From Fulvivirga ulvae (GTDB lineage Bacteria; Bacteroidota; Bacteroidia; Cytophagales; Cyclobacteriaceae), in contig NZ_CP089981.1 of the NCBI RefSeq assembly GCF_021389975.1, positions 6,349,501 to 6,413,500 on the forward strand: a stretch of 64,000 nucleotides of DNA, given 5' to 3'. Below are positions 1-10,200 of the stretch, in pieces. Position 1 is the stretch's first letter. Every line of letters begins with the position of its first letter. The position numbers and the translations under genes are program-made. The notes beneath the pieces were generated by a model, which saw only the letters and a list, made by a program, of their open reading frames with translations, made no database searches and was not told the origin of the DNA.

Positions 1-3000
1 AAAATCAGGCTTAGGCAGCTTTGCTTTATCTATTTTTCCACTTTCATGTACAGGTAACTTTTCCATGGTTATCAATCGAGACGGAACCATGTAGTTAGGT
101 AACTGCGCCTTAAGGTACTCCCTTGTATCGGCTTCATCATAAGCATCAGATACTACCAAGTAAGCTATTAGGATTTTATTTCCAAGATCATTATCATGAA
201 CAAGTACCACCGATTCATTTACTCCATTGGCCTTATTTAATATTGACTGTATTTCACCAAGCTCTATCCTGTAGCCCCTTATTTTTACCTGATCATCAAT
301 TCTACCCAGGAAAGCTATATTTCCGTCAGGAAGCCATTTAGCCAGATCTCCGGTCTTGTACATTTTGCCGGGCTGCGAATCTAATGTATCTGCAACAAAC
401 TTGTCGTCTGTTAGTACATTATCTCCAAAATATCCTGTAGCCAGACAGACTCCTGCAATACACAACTCACCGGGAACTCCAACAGGAACTACCTGCTTGT
501 TTTGATCCAAAATGTAGATCTTAGTATTGCTAATAGGTTTACCAATGGGTATAATCTCCTTCTCTTCTTCCACAGGATAGTAAACACAGCCTATACTTGC
601 CTCAGTTGGCCCATACAAGTTTGTGAGTCTTATTTGAGGATATTTCCGAATGAAGAAATTCGTGGTCTCTGGTGTAATGGCCTCTCCCCCTATAACGATA
701 TCCTTCAATTTAAAAGGGTTAAACTCATTAGTTCCAGCCTTCATTTGCCTTACCATTTCGTTAAATAGTGAGGGAACAAAATCAGTCATGGTAACCCCAT
801 ATTCTTCTATGAGCTCATTGAAATACCTCAGATCCAGCATCCTCTCTTCCGATGGGATAACAGTCTGCCCTCCATTAACCAATGGCCACATTAATTGCCA
901 GATAGCACTATCAAAGATGTGCTTTGTTGTTCTTAACACAGATTGCGCCGATGCTTTACCGAAGTAGTCATTCATCCACATAAACCTGTTATAAACTCCT
1001 TTGTGAGGTACTACCACCGCCTTCGGCATACCTGTAGTTCCCGATGTATGAAATATATACATCGGGAGCTCTGTTCCTGGCTTTTCCGGCAGGTTACTTT
1101 CGGTTTCTTCCAACAAACCTGATTCCACTAAATGAAATCCTTCTTCAATACTTAGCCCGCTCTCATCAACACCCATATTGTTTACAAGGGTTACTGGTGC
1201 ATTTAACTTTGCTATGGCATTTTTTATCCTGGCTTCCGGCCAATAAATACTGAGCGGAGCCGGTGCTGCCTTCAGCTTCCATATAGCAATTGCAGACACC
1301 AGAAAATCAATGCCTCTTGACATAACAACAGGCACAATACTTCCTTCACCAATAGCATAGCTCTGTAGGTTATTGGCCAGCGTATTGGCTTTTCTGTTTA
1401 ATTGTCTGTAATTCAAAACGACATCTTCATGATAAACAGCGTTGGCATCAGGTGTTTCCTCAACCTGCTTCTCAAAAAGATCCAGAATGGTAGTATTATC
1501 AGGGTAAAGCTTTCCGGTCTGATTAAACTCATTTACTACCAATTCATACTCTTTTTCATCTACCAGTTTAATATCGGAAATGAGAATATCCGGATTACCC
1601 GCAACCTGTCCCAATATTTGTCGGAAGCATTTGGCAAAGCGCTCAATAGTTGATCCATCAAAAAGATCACCTGAGTATTCGAAATTAAAAAGCAATCTGT
1701 CTTTTCCTTCGTAACCAGTAAGACTCAAATCAAACTTATTATGGCCTAATTTTCTTTCTTGTCTCCTCAGTGTAATACCAGGGATTTGAATAGCAGCTCC
1801 ACCAAAATTCTGAAGGGAGAACATGACATCAAATAGTGGATGTCTATTGCTTTCTCTGCGAACTTTTAAATCGTTAAGTAGTTCCTCAAAAGGGTACTGC
1901 TGATTCTCAAAGGCCTGAAGTGAAATATTTTTAACGTTTTGGACAAACTCACTGAAAGTCATCTTATCCTCAAAACGGCTACGGATAGGCAATGTATTTA
2001 CAAACATACCAACCAAGCCTTCCACATCATGATGTGGCCTTCCGGCAGTTGGTGTTCCAATAACCACATCGGTTGTTCTAGCCAATTTGCCAAGCAGCAA
2101 ACTGTATACCGAGAATAGGAACATAAATGAAGTTATATGCTGCTCTTCATTAAATGAAGCTATCTGTGATTGTAATTCAGATTCTATTTCGAAGCTAACT
2201 TTCCCTCCTGGTTTTTGACGCTCCACCGGTCTCTTATAGTCGGCAGGTAAATCCAACACAGGGAGCTCTCCTTCAAACTGCTCCACCCAAAAGGACTTCT
2301 GAGTTTTCCAACTCGTTTCTCCTGTTTGCTCCTTTTGCCATACTGCAAAGTCTTTGTACTGGATTTGTGGTTTTTCCAGCGCTTCACCTGCATATAATGC
2401 GGCAAATTCATTGAGTAAGATTCCCTGAGAAATACCATCTGTAGCAATATGATGGATATCCACTAACAAATAATGTAGGGCATCTTCTATCTTGAGCAGT
2501 TTAACCCTGAGTAATGGGGCTTTTGACAGATCGAAAGGTTTACAAAACTCATCAAAATATACTTCCAGCTCATTTTCATGAATTATGGCATGTTCCACTT
2601 CAAAATTTACGTTTTGCACTTTTTGATATACCTGATCTCCTTCATGGACAAAAGAGGTGCGCAAAATTTCATGCCTTTCTACCAGCTGCGAAAAAGCCTT
2701 TGACAGTTTTTCCTTATCCAGCTCGCCCTCTACCTTTACAAACTGCGGCAGGTTATAACCCAATGAGTCTTTATCATAATTCCATAAGAAATATAGCCTG
2801 TTTTGAGCCGCACTTACCGGATATTTTGGGGCCAGTTTTGCCTTAGGGATCACATTTTCCCTTGCAGAACCTAAAGTATCTTCAATAAACTCACCTAACT
2901 GTCTCACTGAGGATCTCTTGAAGAAATCGGTGATCAATACATCCACGGAAAACTCCTTCTTGATCCAGTTGATCATGGTTAATGCCTTTAACGAATCTCC

Positions 3001-6000
3001 ACCCAGCTCGAAAAAGTCATCAAATGGTTTAATGGTCTCTTTGCCAAAAAACCTTTCCCACAATGCTATTAACCTCTCCTCAACCGTCGCTGCCTGATTA
3101 GTTGAGTTTTCATTGGTATGGTTAGCTTGCTCCTCCCCTTTTTCATTAACATCATCTGCTTTCTGAAATGCCGTCAGCATGCTTCTGGATATTATAACAT
3201 GAGATTCCTGGCTCTTAAGCATATTCCTGAAAAGCAAGAAGCCCTCCTTATTGCTTACGCTATTAACCCCTACCATTCCATTTCCAGCTTTTACAGCCAT
3301 TCCACTTTCTGACCAGGCATTCCAACCTATACTCCTCACTGCAGGGTATTGATATGCAAGGGCATCTAAAAACAAATTGACTGACACATACCCCACTTCT
3401 CCCACGGGTGCTTTAAAGGCTGCAGCCGAGCTACAATTCAAGAAAAAATCCAACTGATCATGTGCAAACTCTTCAAGCAAGTTAAGTGCTCCAAAAACCT
3501 TTGTATTGATCAATGCACTATCTGCCGCTCTGTCCCGGTTTTGAATAATTCCTCCCTTGTCAATACTTCCTGCCGCATGAATTATTCCATTTACCTGACC
3601 TATTTGACTAATCTTTTCCCTAAGTGATGAATAAGACGTTCTATCAGCTATATCCATGGCTATATAATGAACTTGTCCCCCGGCAGTCTCAATCTCCCTG
3701 ATCCTTTTTACCGTATCACTATCACTTTGTACCCAATGTTTCGGTTCAGGCAACTCCTTTCTACCAATGAGTATAAAGTGAGCATCATTTGTTTCTTCGG
3801 CCATTTGCCGGGCAAGTGCCAGACCTATTCCTCCTGTACCTCCTGATATCAGATATACACCTTTATCCTTAAATACCGGCATTTTATTCTCAGCCTTTAA
3901 GGCAAATGGTTTCACTCCCTGCTTAAACCTCATACCTTTTCTATAGGCAACTACTTCACTCAAAGCTATAGGCTCTTTTGAGGCAATAGACAACCACTCT
4001 TTTTCTTCCGGAAGATCTAACTGCATCCCCTTAATAGTGGCATATTCTTTAGTGATCATTTTAGTTACTCCTGCTGCCAGAGCATAAAATGGATTGACAC
4101 TGTCTTCCGCGAGCACTTTATATCCTCCAAAAGTAACTGTTAACAGGTCAACCTCTGTTTGTGATTTTCTATCCCCTAATGCCTTAGCCAGATTGATCAA
4201 ACCATAATAGCATGTTTCTACCTGGCTATTGGTATTACTCTCTGTACGATTATCCAAAGCATAAACTATACGAACATCCCCCATATTGGTCTCTTCAAAG
4301 AGACGGGTAAAATGCGATGGATCAGCCGGGTTAATCTCAAACTGTCTGTCGGTAATTTGTTGGTAATTAGCTCCCAGCCGGACATTGTAATTACCCTCAA
4401 CATGGGAAGTCTGCTGTAAATCTTCATTGTAGCTAAAGATCCACACAGGCTTTTCATCAGTCTTGCCAGCAGTAGACATTGCATCTATTTCCCAAATAAG
4501 TTTATGTGTCCACTCTGCGGGATTAGGAGATGCCCCACCGCCTTTAGCGATAAGGTCCGATATCATTTTGTAAGAGTCCACATAAAGTGGGTATTCTACT
4601 TTGTCAAACTCGTATGTCGGTAGATTAATACGGCTACGATTTTCATGCTCATAGAATTTGTTCCAGTCTGGTCTCAGTCCCGTTGACCATAGCTTTCCGA
4701 TGGTTTGCAGCAGGTATCTGTTATCATTAATGACCTGATCGGGTTTACTTATAGTATTAAACACATCATGATCATCCGTCTTGTGGTCATGTGACCTGAC
4801 AAAGGTTGATAAGGAATCTCCCGGGCCAATTTCAATGCAGGCTAGTGAGCTTTCTGTAAGCAGGCTTTCTAATGCCCTGGAGAATTGCACCTCTTCTACA
4901 ATTTGATTGCTCCAATAGCTTTTGTCCTGCATCTCACCATCAACCAAGAGTCCTGTCACACTGGAAATTACCGGTATTTCCTGTCTGTGAAAAGATATTT
5001 CGTCCAATGTCTTCCTAAATGGCTCTAAGACAGGTTCCATCATGTACGAATGAAAAGCATGGGATGTATGCAGTACTCTGGAATGTATTCCTTTTTCTTC
5101 GAGACTTAGCCTCAAATCTTCTATGGCCTCTATACTACCTGAAGCCACAGCGTGTGCCGAGCTGTTAGAGGCAGCAATTGAAATATTTTCCCTACCAGAA
5201 AGCCATGATATGAGCTCATCTCTTCCCATTGCCACACTCAGCATCTGACCTTTTTCCTGCTGCTGCATAAGCTCACCTCTGGCAATAACCAACTTAAGAG
5301 CATCCTCCAGATCAAGTATTCCTGAGATGCACGCAGCAGCATACTCTCCAATGCTGTGGCCTAACAGTACATCAGGCTGATACCCCAAATGCATGAGTTG
5401 CTTTGCCAGCGCATACTGGATAATAAATATGAGAGGCTGGCTGTTCATGGTCTGATCCACCTCTTCAGGTGAAGACTCAAGTATCTTATAAAAATCCTTA
5501 CCGGTGAGCCTTTTAGCGATTTCAAAACTTTGGGTGGCATACTGTCTAAACACTTTTTCCTGCATGAGTTTCATTCCCATACCCTGATACTGACCTCCTT
5601 GTCCGCTAAACATAAACGTCAGTTTCTTAGCTGATTTTGATGCTTTTGTTACTTTCAAATCTGCGGGAATTCTCAACCTGGTAATGGCCTCTCGTACAGA
5701 ATCGGCAACTAATGTCTTACGATATGAAAACTCAGACCTTCCTGTTTGTAAAGTATAGGCGGCATCGGCCAGGTTGGTTTCAGGATACTCCAATAAAAAA
5801 TCCCTGAAGTTGGCCATGTTATTATCAAGCGCTTTCTCTGATTTCGCAGAAAACTGAAGTAATTGCAGGTTTCTTGCCGGGGCTGGTGTCTCCTCTTTTC
5901 GAGGTGCCTGCTCCAATATCATGTGAACATTTGTACCCCCTATACCAAAAGAACTCACACCTGCTCGAAGTGGGTACTTACCTCCATCCCATTTCCTAAG

Positions 6001-7197
6001 TGCAGTATTAACGTAGAATGGAGATCTGTGAAAATTGATTTTAGGATTGGGTACTTCAAAGTTAAGTGAAGGTGGTATCTGTTCATGCTTTAGGGCCATT
6101 ATAGTCTTGATAATCCCTGCCACGCCTGATGCTGCAACGAGGTGCCCGATATTGGTTTTAACAGACCCTAATGCACAATAGGGCTGATCACTCTCGCCAT
6201 AAACGCGGTTAAGTGCATCCACTTCAATCACATCACCCAAAGCTGTACCTGTACCATGGGTTTCAATGTAAGTAACGCTTTCCTTAGGCACCTTGGCCAT
6301 TTTCAAAGCCTTCATTATGGCTTCCTGCTGTCCATCAGCACTTGGAGCAGTATAAGATACTTTCTGCGCTCCATCATTATTGATTCCACTCCCCTTGATC
6401 ACGGCATGAATAGTGTCCCCATCTTTCAGGGCATCATCCAATCTTTTTAAGAGCAATACGCCAATACCCTCTCCCGCTACTGTACCGCTGGACTGATGAT
6501 CAAAAGCACGGCAATGACCATCTTTGGAGTAAATCATACCCTCTTCGTATCGGTAACCACGATCCGGGTAATTGGTAATAAATACACCTCCGGCAAGACT
6601 CATTTTACACTCTCTCAATAGTAAACTCATACATGCACGCTGTATGGCCACCAGCGACGTAGAGCAAGTAGTATTCACATAGAGTGAAGGCCCTTTAAGG
6701 TTAAGCTTATAAGAAACCCGGGTGCTTAGATAGGATATATTGCGCAACTGAGATGCTGTAACCTCCTCTACCTCTCCTTCTGTATTAGATAAAATAGCTG
6801 CGTTTTCCCAGTTATTGTTAGGTCCACCTCCGGCAAACAAGCCTATTTTCTCATCATATGTATGCAGGTCGTAGGCAGCATCCTCCACAGCTTTCCAGCA
6901 ATGCTGATAAAAGAGTCTGAGCTGGGGGTCCATTAGCTTAGCCTCTGCAGCCCGGTATCCAAAAAATTCTGAATCAAAATATTCCGCTTCTGAAAGGTCT
7001 CCCCGTGCCCCGATATACCTGGGATTATCAATCACTTCTTTTGGCACACCTGCCGCCAGGAGTTCTTCTTTCGAAAACTGTTTTATAGACTCCTTTCCAT
7101 CTTTTAAGTTCTGCCAAAATTCTAATACATCTTTCGCTCCAGGAAATTGACATGACATACCCACAATCGCAATTTCCATTCCGTTATACTTTTGCAT
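1..7197 (-). CDS. P11: hybrid PKS-NRPS, KS-AT-KR-ACP-C-A (3' end outside window)
   Basis: Extends the chain by one malonate-type unit, reduces the keto group, then condenses an amino acid. The reading frame is open from the ATG at 7197 to the window edge (2,399 codons); the last codons encode the A10 region (ESGKIDKAKLP), so the PCP and any later domains lie to the left. KS about residues 5-430 with active Cys178 (TTCSTS); AT about 530-830 with GHSIG (Ser about 615) and HAFHS, which favours malonyl-CoA; KR with GGTGGIG near 1119 and Tyr1270/Asn1274; ACP Ser1402 (LGGDSL); C with HHIATDG near 1582; A from about 1890. I read the A-domain pocket as D-S-W-D-V-G-L-I-G and cannot match it to a known substrate. 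There is no DH or ER. The gene starts 20 bases after P10 stops and is clearly co-transcribed with it. It is also the downstream partner of P10's acidic C-terminal tail. Confidence 0.95.
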   Translation of the reverse strand, partial: MQKYNGMEIAIVGMSCQFPGAKDVLEFWQNLKDGKESIKQFSKEELLAAGVPKEVIDNPRYIGARGDLSEAEYFDSEFFGYRAAEAKLMDPQLRLFYQHCWKAVEDAAYDLHTYDEKIGLFAGGGPNNNWENAAILSNTEGEVEEVTASQLRNISYLSTRVSYKLNLKGPSLYVNTTCSTSLVAIQRACMSLLLRECKMSLAGGVFITNYPDRGYRYEEGMIYSKDGHCRAFDHQSSGTVAGEGIGVLLLKRLDDALKDGDTIHAVIKGSGINNDGAQKVSYTAPSADGQQEAIMKALKMAKVPKESVTYIETHGTGTALGDVIEVDALNRVYGESDQPYCALGSVKTNIGHLVAASGVAGIIKTIMALKHEQIPPSLNFEVPNPKINFHRSPFYVNTALRKWDGGKYPLRAGVSSFGIGGTNVHMILEQAPRKEETPAPARNLQLLQFSAKSEKALDNNMANFRDFLLEYPETNLADAAYTLQTGRSEFSYRKTLVADSVREAITRLRIPADLKVTKASKSAKKLTFMFSGQGGQYQGMGMKLMQEKVFRQYATQSFEIAKRLTGKDFYKILESSPEEVDQTMNSQPLIFIIQYALAKQLMHLGYQPDVLLGHSIGEYAAACISGILDLEDALKLVIARGELMQQQEKGQMLSVAMGRDELISWLSGRENISIAASNSSAHAVASGSIEAIEDLRLSLEEKGIHSRVLHTSHAFHSYMMEPVLEPFRKTLDEISFHRQEIPVISSVTGLLVDGEMQDKSYWSNQIVEEVQFSRALESLLTESSLACIEIGPGDSLSTFVRSHDHKTDDHDVFNTISKPDQVINDNRYLLQTIGKLWSTGLRPDWNKFYEHENRSRINLPTYEFDKVEYPLYVDSYKMISDLIAKGGGASPNPAEWTHKLIWEIDAMSTAGKTDEKPVWIFSYNEDLQQTSHVEGNYNVRLGANYQQITDRQFEINPADPSHFTRLFEETNMGDVRIVYALDNRTESNTNSQVETCYYGLINLAKALGDRKSQTEVDLLTVTFGGYKVLAEDSVNPFYALAAGVTKMITKEYATIKGMQLDLPEEKEWLSIASKEPIALSEVVAYRKGMRFKQGVKPFALKAENKMPVFKDKGVYLISGGTGGIGLALARQMAEETNDAHFILIGRKELPEPKHWVQSDSDTVKRIREIETAGGQVHYIAMDIADRTSYSSLREKISQIGQVNGIIHAAGSIDKGGIIQNRDRAADSALINTKVFGALNLLEEFAHDQLDFFLNCSSAAAFKAPVGEVGYVSVNLFLDALAYQYPAVRSIGWNAWSESGMAVKAGNGMVGVNSVSNKEGFLLFRNMLKSQESHVIISRSMLTAFQKADDVNEKGEEQANHTNENSTNQAATVEERLIALWERFFGKETIKPFDDFFELGGDSLKALTMINWIKKEFSVDVLITDFFKRSSVRQLGEFIEDTLGSARENVIPKAKLAPKYPVSAAQNRLYFLWNYDKDSLGYNLPQFVKVEGELDKEKLSKAFSQLVERHEILRTSFVHEGDQVYQKVQNVNFEVEHAIIHENELEVYFDEFCKPFDLSKAPLLRVKLLKIEDALHYLLVDIHHIATDGISQGILLNEFAALYAGEALEKPQIQYKDFAVWQKEQTGETSWKTQKSFWVEQFEGELPVLDLPADYKRPVERQKPGGKVSFEIESELQSQIASFNEEQHITSFMFLFSVYSLLLGKLARTTDVVIGTPTAGRPHHDVEGLVGMFVNTLPIRSRFEDKMTFSEFVQNVKNISLQAFENQQYPFEELLNDLKVRRESNRHPLFDVMFSLQNFGGAAIQIPGITLRRQERKLGHNKFDLSLTGYEGKDRLLFNFEYSGDLFDGSTIERFAKCFRQILGQVAGNPDILISDIKLVDEKEYELVVNEFNQTGKLYPDNTTILDLFEKQVEETPDANAVYHEDVVLNYRQLNRKANTLANNLQSYAIGEGSIVPVVMSRGIDFLVSAIAIWKLKAAPAPLSIYWPEARIKNAIAKLNAPVTLVNNMGVDESGLSIEEGFHLVESGLLEETESNLPEKPGTELPMYIFHTSGTTGMPKAVVVPHKGVYNRFMWMNDYFGKASAQSVLRTTKHIFDSAIWQLMWPLVNGGQTVIPSEERMLDLRYFNELIEEYGVTMTDFVPSLFNEMVRQMKAGTNEFNPFKLKDIVIGGEAITPETTNFFIRKYPQIRLTNLYGPTEASIGCVYYPVEEEKEIIPIGKPISNTKIYILDQNKQVVPVGVPGELCIAGVCLATGYFGDNVLTDDKFVADTLDSQPGKMYKTGDLAKWLPDGNIAFLGRIDDQVKIRGYRIELGEIQSILNKANGVNESVVLVHDNDLGNKILIAYLVVSDAYDEADTREYLKAQLPNYMVPSRLITMEKLPVHESGKIDKAKLPKPDF

Positions 7198-7217
7198 ACT
7201 ATAGTTTAGTGCTTAGG

Positions 7218-10200
7218 TTAATTCAATAGATTCATAATGTCTGACAGTCCTTCCACTTCTTCATCAGTGGCCTGGTCAACGTCATTCTTAGTGCTTACCC
7301 CCTCTGTCAGGTTAGCCATTCCTTCCAACGTTGGATATCTAAAGAGATCCACGATATCCAATTTCACCGAAAACTCCCTGTTTATTCTGTCATTGAGCTG
7401 AAGTAATTTGAGAGAATCTCCTCCAACCTCAAAAAAGCTTTGATCATTGGGTATAGACTCTCTTGATACCTGAAGCATATCTGCCCACAGAGATGCCAGT
7501 CTACTCTCTATTTCTGTAGACGGAGCCCACTTTTTCTCTGAGGTAAGGGTAGGTTTAGGTAGTGCTTTTCTGTCCAGTTTTCCATTAGGTGTCAGTGGCA
7601 GTTTGTCCATAAAAATGAAGAACCTGGGTAGCATAAACGAAGCTACCTTGTGTGACATAAAGCTCTTTATGTCCTTCTCTTCAAAAGGCTGCCTGCTGTA
7701 AGTTGTATAATAGGCGACCAAACAACTGCCCCCTCCCTGTTCATCCACCTGAACCACGGCCTGGCTGATATGCTCATGCCTTAGCATTTGGCTTTCTATC
7801 TCCTCAAGCTCTACCCTATAGCCATTTACTTTTACCTGTCTATCATTCCGTCCTAAAAATTCGATAGTTCCATCTGGTCTTCTTCTTCCCTGATCTCCAG
7901 ACTTGTAATATCTACCTCCTTTGCCATTAATATCTTCTATAAATGCCTTTTCTGTTGCCTCTTTGTTATTCCAATAACCCAGGGCGAGGTATTCGCTTTT
8001 ATAAACAATCTCACCGGTTTCAAATACAGCCGCTTCTTTGCCTTGAGGGTTAAGAATAAGTACTTCCGTCTGCTCTACGGGATACCCTACCGGGACTCCC
8101 CTTCTGCCAGACGCTTTGGCCATATCTTTTGAAATGAAGTTTTGAATCGTAATAGTTGATTCGGTAGGTCCCAAGCCATTGATAAAAATACAATCATCAT
8201 TAAAATTATTGATGAAGATCTCAAGGTCCTTTGGCACAACAGCTTCTCCCCCCATAACAACCAGTCTAACCGATTGAGGTACAGATTTCCCATTCTCTAT
8301 GCTATCAAAAACAGACCTGAAAACTGATGGGGTAGAATGATATATGGTAATGTCTTCTCCATACACCAGATCGCGAAATGCTGAAATTCCATTTGTTTTC
8401 AAATTGTACGGGTACAGTGTGGCTCCATTGAGGAGTGCCCCATAAATATCCATTACAGAGGCATCAAAACAGTAAGTGGACAGTAAAGTCAATCTATCCT
8501 GCTCACTAATATGGAGAGCATTGGTATATACTCTGGCAAAATGCAGCACATTGCGATGTATTTGCACAACTGCTTTAGGTCTACCCGTAGTGCCTGAAGT
8601 GTAAAGCAAGTATGCCTTTGACCTTTTATCCTTATCAAGCCTCAGGTTATCAGTCTGCTTCTCATCATCAACAATCTCATCAATATTGATAACCCTAACC
8701 TGCTTATTCGCAGCTTTAATTTGCTCTCCTACAGGCAAGGTTTCATTATCTACCAATAACACCTCCGCCGCACTGTCTTCCAGCATGTAACCTATTCTTT
8801 CTTGAGGGTAAGCCGGGTCTACAGGAATATAGAAAGCATTTGTTTTTACTACTCCGATCATGGAAACTATCATATTAGCGCCCATATTAAAAAGCAGTGC
8901 AATGCCTTCATTTTTATTGGTTAGTTGATTAATGCTATGAGCAATCTGATTAGCACGGTTATTTAGTTGATCATAGGTCAGTGCTACCCCTCCCACATTA
9001 ATGGCTGTATGATCACCAAACTTCTCTACCTGCTCTTCGAATCTACGGTCTATAGTTGACTCAACACTTTCCTGAGTAAATGGCTCAAAATTCTGAGCTA
9101 TAACTGGTTTCGTTGCATTAGTTTCGAGTGCCTTGGAAGACATCAGTTGGTAATCACCAATAGGTGTATCCGGTTTATTGGCAATTTGTACTATCAGCTC
9201 TTTTAACTCTTCAGCCAGATAAGCTATCGTTTGGGCCGCAAAAATGCTGGTTTTGTAAACCATGGAAATATTCATTTTCCCCTCGCCCTCAGAAACATAA
9301 AAGGTAAGATCAAACCTGCTGTGTATTCTTGGAGATACCGCTGCAGATTGATTTGCATCAACCTCCGTATCTAATTCCTGAAGAGGTTCAAATTGTAATT
9401 CGCCTATTTTCGTTACTGCTGCCCTGTCAAAATTCAGGTAGTTCACAAACACATCAAACAATGGGTTCCTGTTGATGTCTCTATCTATATCTAGGAGTTC
9501 CAGAAGATCTTCAAACTGAAAATTCTGATTTTCCTGTGCCTCAAGCATATTTGTCTTCACATCTTCCAGAAAATCACTGAACCTTTGCTTCAGTTGAGGG
9601 AAGTTTCGCAAAGCAAGTGTATTGAGAAACAGCCCGACCATATTCTGCACATCTGCATGATTCCTATTGATGGATGGTACCCCGATAACTATATCATCCT
9701 GATTACATAACCTCGACAAGAACACGTTGAGTACAGTCAACACCATAACAAAGTTGGTAGTACCGTACCCTTTAGTCATTTCAGTGATCTGCTTTACAAT
9801 ATCCTCTTCCAGGCTAATTGTAACAAAATCACCACTATCATTAAGCCCCTGTCTTGCAAAATCAGTTGGCAATGCCAATTTCTGAGGGGTTTTAGCAAAT
9901 TGTCTTTTCCAGTATTGCTGCTGAACTCTGACCATTTCGCTGTATTCCTCGGTATGCTGCCATTCCGCATAATCTTTATAGTCAGTTTTCAGCGGTGGAA
10001 GCTCTTCATCATATAAGGTCTTCAGGTCATTGATCAGGATTCCCTGCGATGCACCATCGGTTACCAAATGATGGATATCTACAATAAGGAAATATTCTTC
10101 ATTAGTCTTTCTTATCAGATCAACCTTAAGCAATGGTGCCTTTGCAAGGTCAAATGGACGAAGACGAGTATGCAGGTCTCCTCCTTCTATATGCTTATCT

